A stretch of DNA of 6,236 nt from RGIG8597 sp045133795 (GCA_045133795.1 JBGUUT010000123.1:1-6236); one strand, 5' to 3'; positions 1 to 6,163 are shown, counted from the first letter of the stretch. Numbers and translations are program-made. Notes: generated by a model from the letters alone, not told the origin.

Positions 1-2
1 TG

Positions 3-8
3 CCTCCT
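3..8 (-). promoter_or_regulatory. Shine-Dalgarno of a leftward gene starting outside the window
   Basis: Read on the minus strand, this hexamer is a perfect AGGAGG preceded by a run of A residues. With normal spacing the start codon would fall a few bases beyond position 1, so the first gene to the left is probably transcribed leftward, divergently from recJ. No coding sequence of it is visible, so its identity is unknown. The hairpin cluster at 17-145 would then lie in its 5' region or leader. Confidence 0.5.
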
Positions 9-16
9 TTTTTTAT

Positions 17-145
17 GAACCTTTGCAAGGTTCAAGGTTTCTTTTGCCGGCATAGCCGGCGAGTTATGGTCGTTTTGGGTTCAAAACGTGTAATCTTTAG
101 GAGAGGGAAAACAGCTCTTTGCAAGGCCGCAGTTTTCCCTCTCCT
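17..145. repeat. Cluster of four perfect inverted repeats
   Basis: Four perfect stem-loops follow each other without overlap. They are GAACCTT/AAGGTTC (17-23/27-33, 3-nt loop), GCCGGC/GCCGGC (46-51/55-60, 3-nt loop), CGTTTTG/CAAAACG (71-77/82-88, 4-nt loop) and a 14-bp stem AGGAGAGGGAAAAC/GTTTTCCCTCTCCT (99-112/132-145, 19-nt loop). The decamer CTTTGCAAGG occurs in the first hairpin (21-30) and again in the loop of the fourth (117-126). None of the stems is followed by a T-run on either strand, so they are not ordinary terminators. The cluster may be a dispersed intergenic element, a structured leader of the leftward gene, or a small RNA. No known riboswitch or RNA family was recognised. Confidence 0.6.
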
Positions 146-161
146 ATAACCTCTCCCTTTC

Positions 162-188
162 TTGGCAAGCTCTGACATTTGGTAAAAT
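162..188 (+). promoter_or_regulatory. Possible sigma-70 promoter for recJ
   Basis: TTGGCA (162-167) and TAAAAT (183-188) each match the sigma-70 consensus hexamers at five of six positions. The spacer is 15 nt, shorter than the preferred 17, which lowers confidence. The site lies between the hairpin cluster and recJ and would give a leader of roughly 120 nt. No operator-like palindrome is seen next to it. Confidence 0.3.
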
Positions 189-297
189 ATTCATTTATTG
201 CAACGATAAAGCTAAAGCCGGGTTTGTGGTCTGTAACAAATAAATAGAAAAGAAATGTACTTTAATCGAATTTTAATGTATATCAGTAGCAGTAAAA

Positions 298-302
298 AAA
301 GG
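298..302 (+). promoter_or_regulatory. Ribosome-binding site that decides the recJ start
   Basis: A polyA run ending in AAAGG lies 6 nt before a GTG (309) and 12 nt before an ATG (315) in the recJ frame. The upstream in-frame ATGs at 255 and 276 have no convincing Shine-Dalgarno, and the residues they add do not resemble the start of a RecJ. The true start is therefore probably 309 or 315. A GAG at 305-307 could also serve the ATG at 315. Confidence 0.45.
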
Positions 303-314
303 CTGAGTGTGAAG

Positions 315-2234
315 ATGAAGATTTCAAAGGGAAATATAGATTTAGATTTTATAAAGCGTTGGGAGGCATTAAAAATACCCCCGGTAACATCATCGATACT
401 TTATAGACGCGGTATTTGCGAAGATTTGCAGATGTTTAACTTTTTTCATCTTACAAGCGGAATGTTGCCGTCGCCTTTTTTATTTCCGGATTTACCTGTA
501 GCTTATAAGCGAATTAATGAAGCTATTAATAATAAAGAGAAGATTATTTTATTCGGTGACAGAGACGTTGACGGGGTGACTTCTATTCATATTCTCTATA
601 GATTTTTGTTTGAACACGGTGCAAATATTACATGGCAACTTCCTGTCGGCAGTGACCCGTACGGTTTGACAATGGAAAAAGCGGAAAGTTTCGTTGATAA
701 TTATGATTTACTTATTACTACGGATTGCGGAATTACGAATTGCAATGAAATAAATTGGCTTAAAGAACGGGGAATCGATACAATTATTATCGACCATCAT
801 CAACCGCTTGAAAATATTCCGAATGCCGTGTGTATTGTTAATCCTAAATATAAATATGCCCTAGAGGAAAATGATATGGCAGCCTGTGTCGTCAGTCTGT
901 ATTTTGTTCTGGGATATCTATTTTATATGTCGGGGAAACTTAATCTTGTAGACAGAGTGATATTTGACGGGGAAGAGTGGATTTTTTGTAATATGACGGA
1001 ACTTGAGGATGCTCCCAAAGATGAAAATGAAAATGTCGGTCATCTTATTACATTACAAAAACTTCCCGGATGGCGTAGCGGTTTGCCGGAAGAACTCAAA
1101 AGTTTGTATGTTCGAGAGGCATATTTACAACACATTATTGATGATATTCCGGAATGGAACATTACTCTTGAACGATTTTTACCGTATGCGGCATTGGGAA
1201 CAATTTCCGATATTATGCCTTTGAATCAGCACGCCAATCGCTTGATAGCGTCGTTGGGAATAAAACGCATGAAGAGTTCTCCGGATATTGCATTGCAAAG
1301 TTTGTTCGCCAGACAAAACTTAGACCTTCAATTACTTAATTCTACGGATTTGTCGTGGAAAGTAACTCCGGTTCTTAATTCTCCCGGAAGAATGGGCGAT
1401 GCAAGAATTGCAGAATATTTTATAGATGAAGACTACGCTTCTGTTGTAAATGAAAATCTTGAAAAGATTATCGTGATGAACGAACAGCGACGAGCTCAAG
1501 GTGAAGCCGGAGTTCAAATGTTTGCTGATAAGATAGAAGAAAATGCGGAAGAATTCGGCGGTTATCTAAACTTTTTCCACAGTTCAGAAATCGGACGAGG
1601 AGTATTGGGAATTGCTGCGGCAAAACTTTCGGAATTATCCGGTCGTCCGGTGATTGTAGGAGTAACGGATGACGAATACCTTTGCGGTTCTATTCGCGGT
1701 AATGTAAATATTCACCTTGTAGATTTCCTTTCAAAAGCAGCTGATTTACTTGAAGAATTCGGCGGTCATCAGAATGCCGCAGGGTTCAGAATGAAGATTG
1801 AGAATCTTGAAAGTTTCCGAGAGTTTCTTATAAAAAACGCCTCTGATTGTGCATTAGCAGCAGATAAGGAAACGGACGAAATTTCAGTAGATGCTCAAAT
1901 CCCGGTAGCTTATTTGGAGCCGGTAATGCTTTACAGACAACTTGCCATGCTTGAACCTTTCGGAGAGAGAAATCCCGTGCCGTTGTTATTTACGACTGGA
2001 TTAAAAATATTGTCCTATACAGTTGTGGGAAAGAGTAAGGAACATTTGAAAATAACTTTTGCGGGGAAAGACAATCAGCCCGTTTCTGCGGTTTATTGGG
2101 GAAAAGCAAGTTGGTTTTTGGAAAATTGTCATGTTGATAAAAGTTTTAATGTGTTGTATCGCCTTGAAGTTAATAGTTTTCGAGGTTCGGTAACAGTACA
2201 AATGAATATTGAAAATATGGAAGAAGAAGTATGA
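315..2234 (+). CDS. recJ: Single-stranded-DNA-specific exonuclease RecJ (DHH/DHHA1 family)
   Basis: RecJ degrades single-stranded DNA 5' to 3' in the cytoplasm during recombination, mismatch and base-excision repair, using a two-metal DHH-type active site. Numbered from the ATG at 315 (639 aa), the visible motifs are motif I GDRDVDG with D82, D84 and D86; motif II TTDCG with D137; motif III DHH at 160-162; an NSPGRMGDAR motif near 355-364, corresponding to the usual N-AAGR-GDA; and the DHHA1 glycine-rich GGH at 483-485. A beta-rich C-terminal part (from about 525) fits the RecJ OB-fold region. Between DHH and the ADxxP-like GTISDIMPL segment lies a longer than usual stretch (about residues 175-290). 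Motif I has Arg where many RecJ proteins have Tyr. An upstream ATG at 255 would give 659 aa but lacks a ribosome-binding site; GTG 309 is equally possible. The stop overlaps the next gene by 4 bp. Confidence 0.92.
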   Translation: MKISKGNIDLDFIKRWEALKIPPVTSSILYRRGICEDLQMFNFFHLTSGMLPSPFLFPDLPVAYKRINEAINNKEKIILFGDRDVDGVTSIHILYRFLFEHGANITWQLPVGSDPYGLTMEKAESFVDNYDLLITTDCGITNCNEINWLKERGIDTIIIDHHQPLENIPNAVCIVNPKYKYALEENDMAACVVSLYFVLGYLFYMSGKLNLVDRVIFDGEEWIFCNMTELEDAPKDENENVGHLITLQKLPGWRSGLPEELKSLYVREAYLQHIIDDIPEWNITLERFLPYAALGTISDIMPLNQHANRLIASLGIKRMKSSPDIALQSLFARQNLDLQLLNSTDLSWKVTPVLNSPGRMGDARIAEYFIDEDYASVVNENLEKIIVMNEQRRAQGEAGVQMFADKIEENAEEFGGYLNFFHSSEIGRGVLGIAAAKLSELSGRPVIVGVTDDEYLCGSIRGNVNIHLVDFLSKAADLLEEFGGHQNAAGFRMKIENLESFREFLIKNASDCALAADKETDEISVDAQIPVAYLEPVMLYRQLAMLEPFGERNPVPLLFTTGLKILSYTVVGKSKEHLKITFAGKDNQPVSAVYWGKASWFLENCHVDKSFNVLYRLEVNSFRGSVTVQMNIENMEEEV

Positions 2235-3025
2235 CCGGTGGATATATAGTTAATGACTTTTTGTACAAAAAAAAAGACGGAAGTATCGGAAAAATCAAGA
2301 CATTTTTTTACATTATAAAAGATGAAAAGTACGGAACAATGCTTTTTGATTTAGGCTCTCCCTACTTCCAACAGGAAGCTCTTGATGAACTAAAAAATAA
2401 ATTTGATATATTGCCGGAGGATGTTCGCTGGGTTTTTATTACTCATATGCATCCTGACCATATAGGATTGCTGGCAAAGTTTCCTAATGCAAAGTTTGTC
2501 ACATCCCGGGCGGAATTGGAATTTTATTTTAAACTCGGCAGAAGAATGCTTGAAGGCGGACGAATCGTATATATTTTACGAGAAGCAAGTCCTAATTATA
2601 AAATGCGTTATATGAATCCCGAAGATGATGATGATTCATTGCAGGATTGTCTTGAGCAATTTTGGGATAATAAAATGTTTGATTTACCTTATCTTTGCTA
2701 TGAGGATAATCCGCAAATCCCCGATTGTGTCGAAATAATTCCTGCACCCGGACATTATGTTTTCCCTTTGGCGTATAAGATTAAACGTAAATATCATGAC
2801 TTTCTTGTTACGGGCGATTCTTTTTCAAGTCGCATGGTTTTTCAGCAGGAACCGGACAGTATGAATAATGAAATGCAAATGTTTCCTAAGGAATATCTTG
2901 AAACTAAAGCTAAGTTTTTTCCGTTTGACGGAATCTTTATGCCGGGACATGACAGACCTTTTATTTCCGGGACGCTTAAGAGTTTGCGAAAAAATATTTT
3001 TGATGTTGATGAAAAGCTGTTCTAA
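2231..3025 (+). CDS. Metallo-beta-lactamase-fold hydrolase
   Basis: This 264-aa protein belongs to the MBL-fold hydrolases (glyoxalase II / lactonase-like superfamily), which use a di-metal, usually zinc, centre to hydrolyse esters, lactones or thioesters. The full ligand set is visible: H72, H74, D76 and H77 in THMHPDHIG, H175 in APGHYVF, D196 in TGDSFSS and H240 in MPGHDRPF. The order and spacing resemble the AHL-lactonase-like (AiiA/AttM) subgroup more than classical beta-lactamases, but the substrate cannot be read from the sequence. There is no signal peptide, so it should be cytoplasmic. The variable segment at about 90-165 carries an acidic PEDDDD patch and is likely the substrate-defining region. 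Its ATG overlaps the recJ stop as ATGA, with a GGAAGAAG purine tract upstream inside recJ, which indicates an operon with coupled translation. A nuclease co-factor role is possible but unproven. Confidence 0.85.
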   Translation: MTGGYIVNDFLYKKKDGSIGKIKTFFYIIKDEKYGTMLFDLGSPYFQQEALDELKNKFDILPEDVRWVFITHMHPDHIGLLAKFPNAKFVTSRAELEFYFKLGRRMLEGGRIVYILREASPNYKMRYMNPEDDDDSLQDCLEQFWDNKMFDLPYLCYEDNPQIPDCVEIIPAPGHYVFPLAYKIKRKYHDFLVTGDSFSSRMVFQQEPDSMNNEMQMFPKEYLETKAKFFPFDGIFMPGHDRPFISGTLKSLRKNIFDVDEKLF

Positions 3026-3031
3026 TGCATT

Positions 3032-3062
3032 TTCACCTCTATTCTACTGAAAGTAGAGTGAA
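3032..3062 (+). other. Weak two-tier hairpin after the hydrolase gene
   Basis: TCTACT (3043-3048) pairs with AGTAGA (3052-3057) around a GAA loop, and TTCAC (3032-3036) pairs with GTGAA (3058-3062) outside it, leaving a six-base bulge on the left side. It starts 6 nt after the hydrolase stop. No T-run follows, so it is not a canonical intrinsic terminator. It may be an mRNA 3'-end structure or a weak attenuator before the XRE gene. Confidence 0.35.
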
Positions 3063-3131
3063 ATAAACTAAAAATCGGTAGTGTAAATGAGTAGGAATTG
3101 ATAAAGTTTGCATATCGGAGGTTGATAAATT

Positions 3132-3515
3132 ATGAAACTTGGTGAAAAAATCGCACAATTACGTAAAGATAAAAACATGACACAATCAGAACTTGCAGAG
3201 AAAATGTGCATAACAGATAAAGCTGTGTCAAAATGGGAAAGAAGTCTTTCCAGTCCGGATATACGAACAATCAAAAAATTAGCAGAAGTATTTGATGTTT
3301 CTATAGAAGAACTTATGGGCGAAGTTGCGGAAACTGCAGAAAACGAAAATAAAACAAAAAATCTTATAATGCTTGTTTTACGTTGCGTAGCATTCGCATT
3401 GCCTGTTGCCGTTTTGGTAATGTCAATCATCGGAAAACTTGAAATTGCGGAAGCCGTTAAATTACTTGCAATGTCGTTGACTGCGTTGGGATTGCATACA
3501 ATCTTGAAAGGGTAA
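3132..3515 (+). CDS. Small XRE-family HTH protein with hydrophobic C-terminus
   Basis: This 127-aa protein begins with a Cro/C1-type (HTH_3) DNA-binding domain at residues 5-62, with the usual signature MTQSELAEKM, then ITDKAVSKWER and a final DVSIEELM helix. A short charged linker (63-77, rich in Glu, Asn and Lys) leads into two hydrophobic stretches at about 78-100 and 104-124, predicted membrane helices. The architecture is that of a membrane-tethered or membrane-sensing XRE regulator, a common type in Firmicutes and spirochaetes; the target is unknown. The start is supported by GGAGG at 3117-3121, 10 nt upstream. The gap of about 105 nt after the hydrolase gene suggests a separate unit, although no strong promoter hexamers are seen. 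It converges on the lipoprotein gene and shares its terminator. Confidence 0.85.
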   Translation: MKLGEKIAQLRKDKNMTQSELAEKMCITDKAVSKWERSLSSPDIRTIKKLAEVFDVSIEELMGEVAETAENENKTKNLIMLVLRCVAFALPVAVLVMSIIGKLEIAEAVKLLAMSLTALGLHTILKG

Positions 3516-3558
3516 CGATAGACTTTGTGTTTGTCAGACATAAAAAGCCGAAAAGCAT

Positions 3559-3588
3559 AAAAAAAGTGCGGAAAATTTCCGCACTTTT
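3559..3588. terminator. Bidirectional intrinsic terminator between convergent genes
   Basis: AAAAGTGCGGAAA (3562-3574) and TTTCCGCACTTTT (3576-3588) form a perfect 13-bp inverted repeat about a single central base. On the minus strand the stem is followed by seven T residues (complement of 3565-3559), giving a strong terminator 12 nt past the lipoprotein stop. On the plus strand only four T residues follow, but these should still end the XRE transcript. Confidence 0.9.
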
Positions 3589-3600
3589 AGGTTAAGAAAC

Positions 3601-5691
3601 TTACTCTCTTACTTCTATTTCAAAAGTAGTAGTACAACCTTCATAAGTAACCGTCAAAGTTTGAACTCCGGCTATAGACGAATCAAAACCGCTTATCATG
3701 TCTAAAGTAATATCTATATAAGAAGTTGAACCATCAGAATAAATTGCTTCTACAGCAAGTTCGTTCAAATTTAGTTCTTCGCCGACATAATATGAAGTTT
3801 TATAATTTGTAATGCTTATATCTGAAATTGATGCAAACTCACCTGTGATTTTTACTTTCATATTGGCTTTATCAAAAGTAATTGTATATTCAACACCTAC
3901 TATAAATTTATTATTAACTCCTAAACTAAATTTTGTTGCATCATCACGAATAATACCGTTTCCGTCTTCATCTCTAGCTTCAACCTCTGCTTTTGTTGCA
4001 AAATAAACATTAGCTTCTTGAGTTGGTTGTAAAATTGTAAAATCAGCGGTAGGATTATCTTTGTTATATGCCTGATATTGTTCAAACCACCCTTTTTCTG
4101 TTGTAAATTTAAACCCCAAAGGGAAAGGATTTGAGCTTTCTGCAATAAAAGTAAACGTCCATACGTCATTTTCACCTTCTGTCATTGCAAAAGCATCTCC
4201 GTAAGAACCAGCTGTCGCCCATTTCCCTTCAAGTCCGGAAAGATAAACTCCTTTTTCTTCAAAACTATAATTGTATAATATATATTCTTTTAAGTAATTT
4301 ACATTATTTGAAGTATCAGTCACGTCTAGTTTTTTTATGTTTGTTTTTTGTGCTACATCTGTGTACCACCAGTCAGTAGTATTTTCAAATGTAACTCTTG
4401 TTAAGTTACTGCAACCGTAAAATGTTCCACAATTGATAGATGTTACAGTGTTGGGAATTGTTATTTCGGTTATATTTTTTTCTGCAAAAACTATAGTAGT
4501 TGTACTTTTGTCATAAAGACACCCATCACGAACTATATAATTTTTATTATTTTCACTTATTTCTATAGTTATTAAGCTATTGCAACCATAGAACGCAGAG
4601 CCACTGATATAAGTCACGCTGTCAGGGATTGTCACGCTTGTTAAGCTACTGCAACCGGAGAACGCACCACTACCGATAGTAGTCACGCTGTCCGGGATTG
4701 TCACGCTTTCTAAGCTACTGCAATCTTCGAACGCCCAAGCTCCGATTTTAGTCACGCTGTCAGGAATTGTAACGCTTTCTAAGCTACTGCAACCTCTGAA
4801 CGTATACTCTCCGATAGAAATTAGATTATCTGGAAGTGTAATACCTATTAAATTTGTACACTGTTTAAATTCCGCATAATATCCCGACGTTTGACAGAGA
4901 GTATAACTTAAATCAAGATAAAAAATTGCAGATATATTATTCGCTATTGCTCTTCCTATATTTTCAAAATTAGTAACTTCACCTATTAATATAAGTTTAT
5001 ATGTTCCAGCAGTGAGATTTGAAATAGTTTCGACTACCTTATCTGTTCCCACCTTAATAGTTGTATAAGTAATTTCGTGGGCATCATCCGCAAGTAATAT
5101 TGCGTACAATGTCACGCTTTCAGAAAATGTCGCTGTTCCGTTGTAAGACAAACCGCTTCCGTCGGCTTTTGTGTTCCAATGTGAAAACTTAGCATTTGTC
5201 AATGTCGGCAAATCTACACTTTTGTCAGATGTAGTTTCGATTGCTGTAGGTGCTGTACCGCCGGCACCGTTTACATTAAATGTAATCGTTACTTTTACTG
5301 CAGGAGTATCGCTATTACCGCCTTGATTGTTTTCATTGCCGGAATTATTTCCGCCTCCGGTATTTTGTTCCCATTTTGCATAGAGTGTAATGTTAGAATA
5401 CAAACCTTCAAATATAGCCCCATTTTTAAACATAACTTCACCGTCGGCTGTTGTTGACCATCCTATAAATTTGTAACCTGTACGTGTGAACGCATTTTCC
5501 GGCAATACTATTGAAGTTTTGGGAACTATGCTAACATCAGACATTGTTCCTGTTCCGCCATTTGACTTAAATACAATCTTGTATTCAGTTTTTGCTTCAT
5601 TAGTTATAATTTCAGAAGCTGTCGGTTCTGTACATCCGAAACAAATCACCAAGATTGACAATATTGTCAATAACGCTTTTAATTTCCTCAT
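3601..5691 (-). CDS. Mosaic BspA-type leucine-rich-repeat surface lipoprotein
   Basis: This 696-aa protein has a type II signal peptide (residues 1-19) with CFG before the lipidated C20, a relaxed lipobox as tolerated in spirochaetes. Domains in order are: an InlB B-repeat (Listeria-Bacteroides repeat, about 37-108, ending LYAKWE); a Gly/Asn linker (110-128); a second, divergent B-repeat (about 132-200); a BspA-type LRR_5 block (about 272-450) with 23-residue units of the form CSSLxSVTIPDSVTxIGxxAF; a SusE/F-like beta-sandwich (about 481-617, beginning GVYLSGLEGKW); and a Big_3-type Ig-like domain (about 622-694). It is expected to be an exported, surface-exposed lipoprotein for adhesion or glycan/host-protein binding; the ligand is unknown. 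AGAGGAG lies 6 nt upstream of the ATG, fixing the start. It appears monocistronic, ending at a strong terminator. The segment 435-475 (WWYT, then YLKEY) resembles treponemal LRR proteins. The function is inferred from domains only. Confidence 0.88.
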   Translation of the reverse strand: MRKLKALLTILSILVICFGCTEPTASEIITNEAKTEYKIVFKSNGGTGTMSDVSIVPKTSIVLPENAFTRTGYKFIGWSTTADGEVMFKNGAIFEGLYSNITLYAKWEQNTGGGNNSGNENNQGGNSDTPAVKVTITFNVNGAGGTAPTAIETTSDKSVDLPTLTNAKFSHWNTKADGSGLSYNGTATFSESVTLYAILLADDAHEITYTTIKVGTDKVVETISNLTAGTYKLILIGEVTNFENIGRAIANNISAIFYLDLSYTLCQTSGYYAEFKQCTNLIGITLPDNLISIGEYTFRGCSSLESVTIPDSVTKIGAWAFEDCSSLESVTIPDSVTTIGSGAFSGCSSLTSVTIPDSVTYISGSAFYGCNSLITIEISENNKNYIVRDGCLYDKSTTTIVFAEKNITEITIPNTVTSINCGTFYGCSNLTRVTFENTTDWWYTDVAQKTNIKKLDVTDTSNNVNYLKEYILYNYSFEEKGVYLSGLEGKWATAGSYGDAFAMTEGENDVWTFTFIAESSNPFPLGFKFTTEKGWFEQYQAYNKDNPTADFTILQPTQEANVYFATKAEVEARDEDGNGIIRDDATKFSLGVNNKFIVGVEYTITFDKANMKVKITGEFASISDISITNYKTSYYVGEELNLNELAVEAIYSDGSTSYIDITLDMISGFDSSIAGVQTLTVTYEGCTTTFEIEVRE
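4585..4860 (-). repeat. 69-bp tandem repeats encoding the LRR units
   Basis: Four consecutive 69-bp units encode the 23-residue LRRs at residues 278-369 of the lipoprotein. In the three best-conserved units the same roughly 45-bp core begins on the plus strand at 4612, 4681 and 4750, exactly 69 bp apart, with only a few substitutions. The fourth unit (4792-4860) and the flanking LRRs are more diverged. Such identity at the DNA level points to recent duplication or gene conversion and allows change in repeat number by slippage. Confidence 0.85.
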
Positions 5692-5763
5692 TTTTTGCTC
5701 CTCTTAGTTTTTTTTATCTTAACTCTCCCATACGAGAAAGTTGTTTTTTTATTTGTTCCATCC

Positions 5764-5815
5764 CGTCACTGCGAACTTGTATCGGAATCTGGATGCTGAA
5801 ATAAATTCAGCATGA
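5764..5815. repeat. Dispersed extragenic palindrome (GTCATGCTGAA type)
   Basis: On the minus strand the element opens with GTCATGCTGAA and closes with GCAGTGACG, a layout I recognise from intergenic repeats scattered in many bacterial genomes. It contains a perfect 8-bp stem ATGCTGAA/TTCAGCAT (5793-5800/5806-5813) with an ATAAA loop. The other half (CACTGCGAAC then TTGTATCGG) looks like the related GCGAA-type half element. It lies between the lipoprotein ribosome-binding site and the terminator-like repeat at 5836-5897. Copy number elsewhere cannot be judged from this window. Confidence 0.55.
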
Positions 5816-6031
5816 CAATTTGCAAGTAAAAACACAAAAAAAGAGCAGCCACAGAATGAAGTGAGAAAACGCACCAAATTCCGAGACTGTTCTTTTTGTT
5901 AATAAATTTATTATTATAAAACAGGATATTATTTTGATTAAAACTAGACTTTGTGAGCTGATTGTACTTAGTACCACTTTGTTGTCAAGAGAAAAAACAT
6001 CAGATAAATACATTTTTTCTGTAATTGTCAT
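5807..6031 (-). CDS. Small ORF of unknown function, 3' end possibly overwritten by a repeat
   Basis: An ATG at 6031 opens a 74-residue frame beginning MTITEKMYLSDVF. AAAGGTGA (6044-6037) matches the extended Shine-Dalgarno and is well spaced, and a near-consensus promoter lies about 50 nt upstream of the start. Residues 28-45 and 55-70 are hydrophobic and could be membrane helices. I recognise no family. From about residue 46 the frame runs through the terminator-like inverted repeat (5897-5836) and into the dispersed palindrome before its stop, so the C-terminal part is probably not original. If that hairpin terminates transcription, the mRNA would have no stop codon in this frame. The alternatives are a small RNA using the same promoter and terminator, or chance. 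The opposite strand also has a short open frame here with no comparable start signals. Confidence 0.3.
   Translation of the reverse strand: MTITEKMYLSDVFSLDNKVVLSTISSQSLVLIKIISCFIIINLLTKRTVSEFGAFSHFILWLLFFCVFTCKLSC
5836..5897 (-). terminator. Terminator-like inverted repeat with long structured loop
   Basis: On the minus strand AAAAAGAACAG (5897-5887) pairs with CTGCTCTTTTT (5848-5838), 11 bp including one G-T pair, and the right arm runs into seven T residues in all (complement of 5842-5836). The 38-nt loop contains a smaller hairpin GTGAG/CGCAC (5861-5874, one mismatch). It could end the transcript from the promoter at 6109-6082. The long loop is unusual for an intrinsic terminator and suggests a repeat-family element doing double duty. 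Confidence 0.5.
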
Positions 6032-6081
6032 GATATTCACCTTTACTTTATTTATATTAAATCACTTACAAAAAACAAAAG

Positions 6082-6109
6082 ATTATACAACGCAAACATC
6101 AAAAGTCAA
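6082..6109 (-). promoter_or_regulatory. Near-consensus sigma-70 promoter on the minus strand
   Basis: Read on the minus strand, TTGACT (6109-6104) is followed after a 16-nt spacer by a perfect TATAAT (6087-6082). This is the best promoter match in the window. The predicted transcription start is near 6075, giving a leader of about 44 nt to the small ORF at 6031. It sits just downstream of the terminator of the Rpn-family gene, so it should drive an independent short transcript. Confidence 0.6.
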
Positions 6110-6139
6110 GGAAACAAACTGAAGATAATACGTTAAAAT

Positions 6140-6163
6140 AAAAAAGAGCGGATTTCACCGCTC
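6140..6163 (-). terminator. Intrinsic terminator of the Rpn-family gene
   Basis: On the minus strand GAGCGG (6163-6158) pairs perfectly with CCGCTC (6151-6146) around a TGAAAT loop and is followed by six T residues (complement of 6145-6140). It begins 7 nt after the stop codon of the gene at the right edge. Confidence 0.88.

Noticed and set aside
1003..2201. Several short open frames in other frames inside recJ
   Set aside because: They lack start signals and conserved motifs, and overlap well-supported coding sequence of recJ.
2231..3025. Assignment of the hydrolase as a quorum-quenching AHL lactonase
   Set aside because: The metal ligands fit, but the same set occurs in many MBL-fold enzymes and the substrate-defining segment is not recognisable. 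Only a generic hydrolase call is supported.
3032..3062. Intrinsic terminator after the hydrolase gene
   Set aside because: A hairpin exists but its stem is weak and bulged, and no T-run follows on the plus strand.
3068..3541. Open frame of 157 codons on the minus strand, longer than the XRE gene opposite it
   Set aside because: The plus-strand frame encodes a clear HTH domain with a good ribosome-binding site. The antisense frame has no recognisable domain and crosses the XRE gene entirely, so it is a shadow.
4585..4860. Regularly spaced repeats suggesting a CRISPR array
   Set aside because: The units are 69 bp, in frame, with no unique spacers, and translate to BspA-type LRRs.
3812..5707. 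Short open frames overlapping the lipoprotein gene on both strands
   Set aside because: All lie within or antisense to a frame with signal peptide and clear domains, with no independent start signals.
5934..6122. Plus-strand open frame of 62 codons in the right intergenic region
   Set aside because: It has no Shine-Dalgarno and lies antisense to the minus-strand unit, which has promoter, ribosome-binding site and terminator signals.
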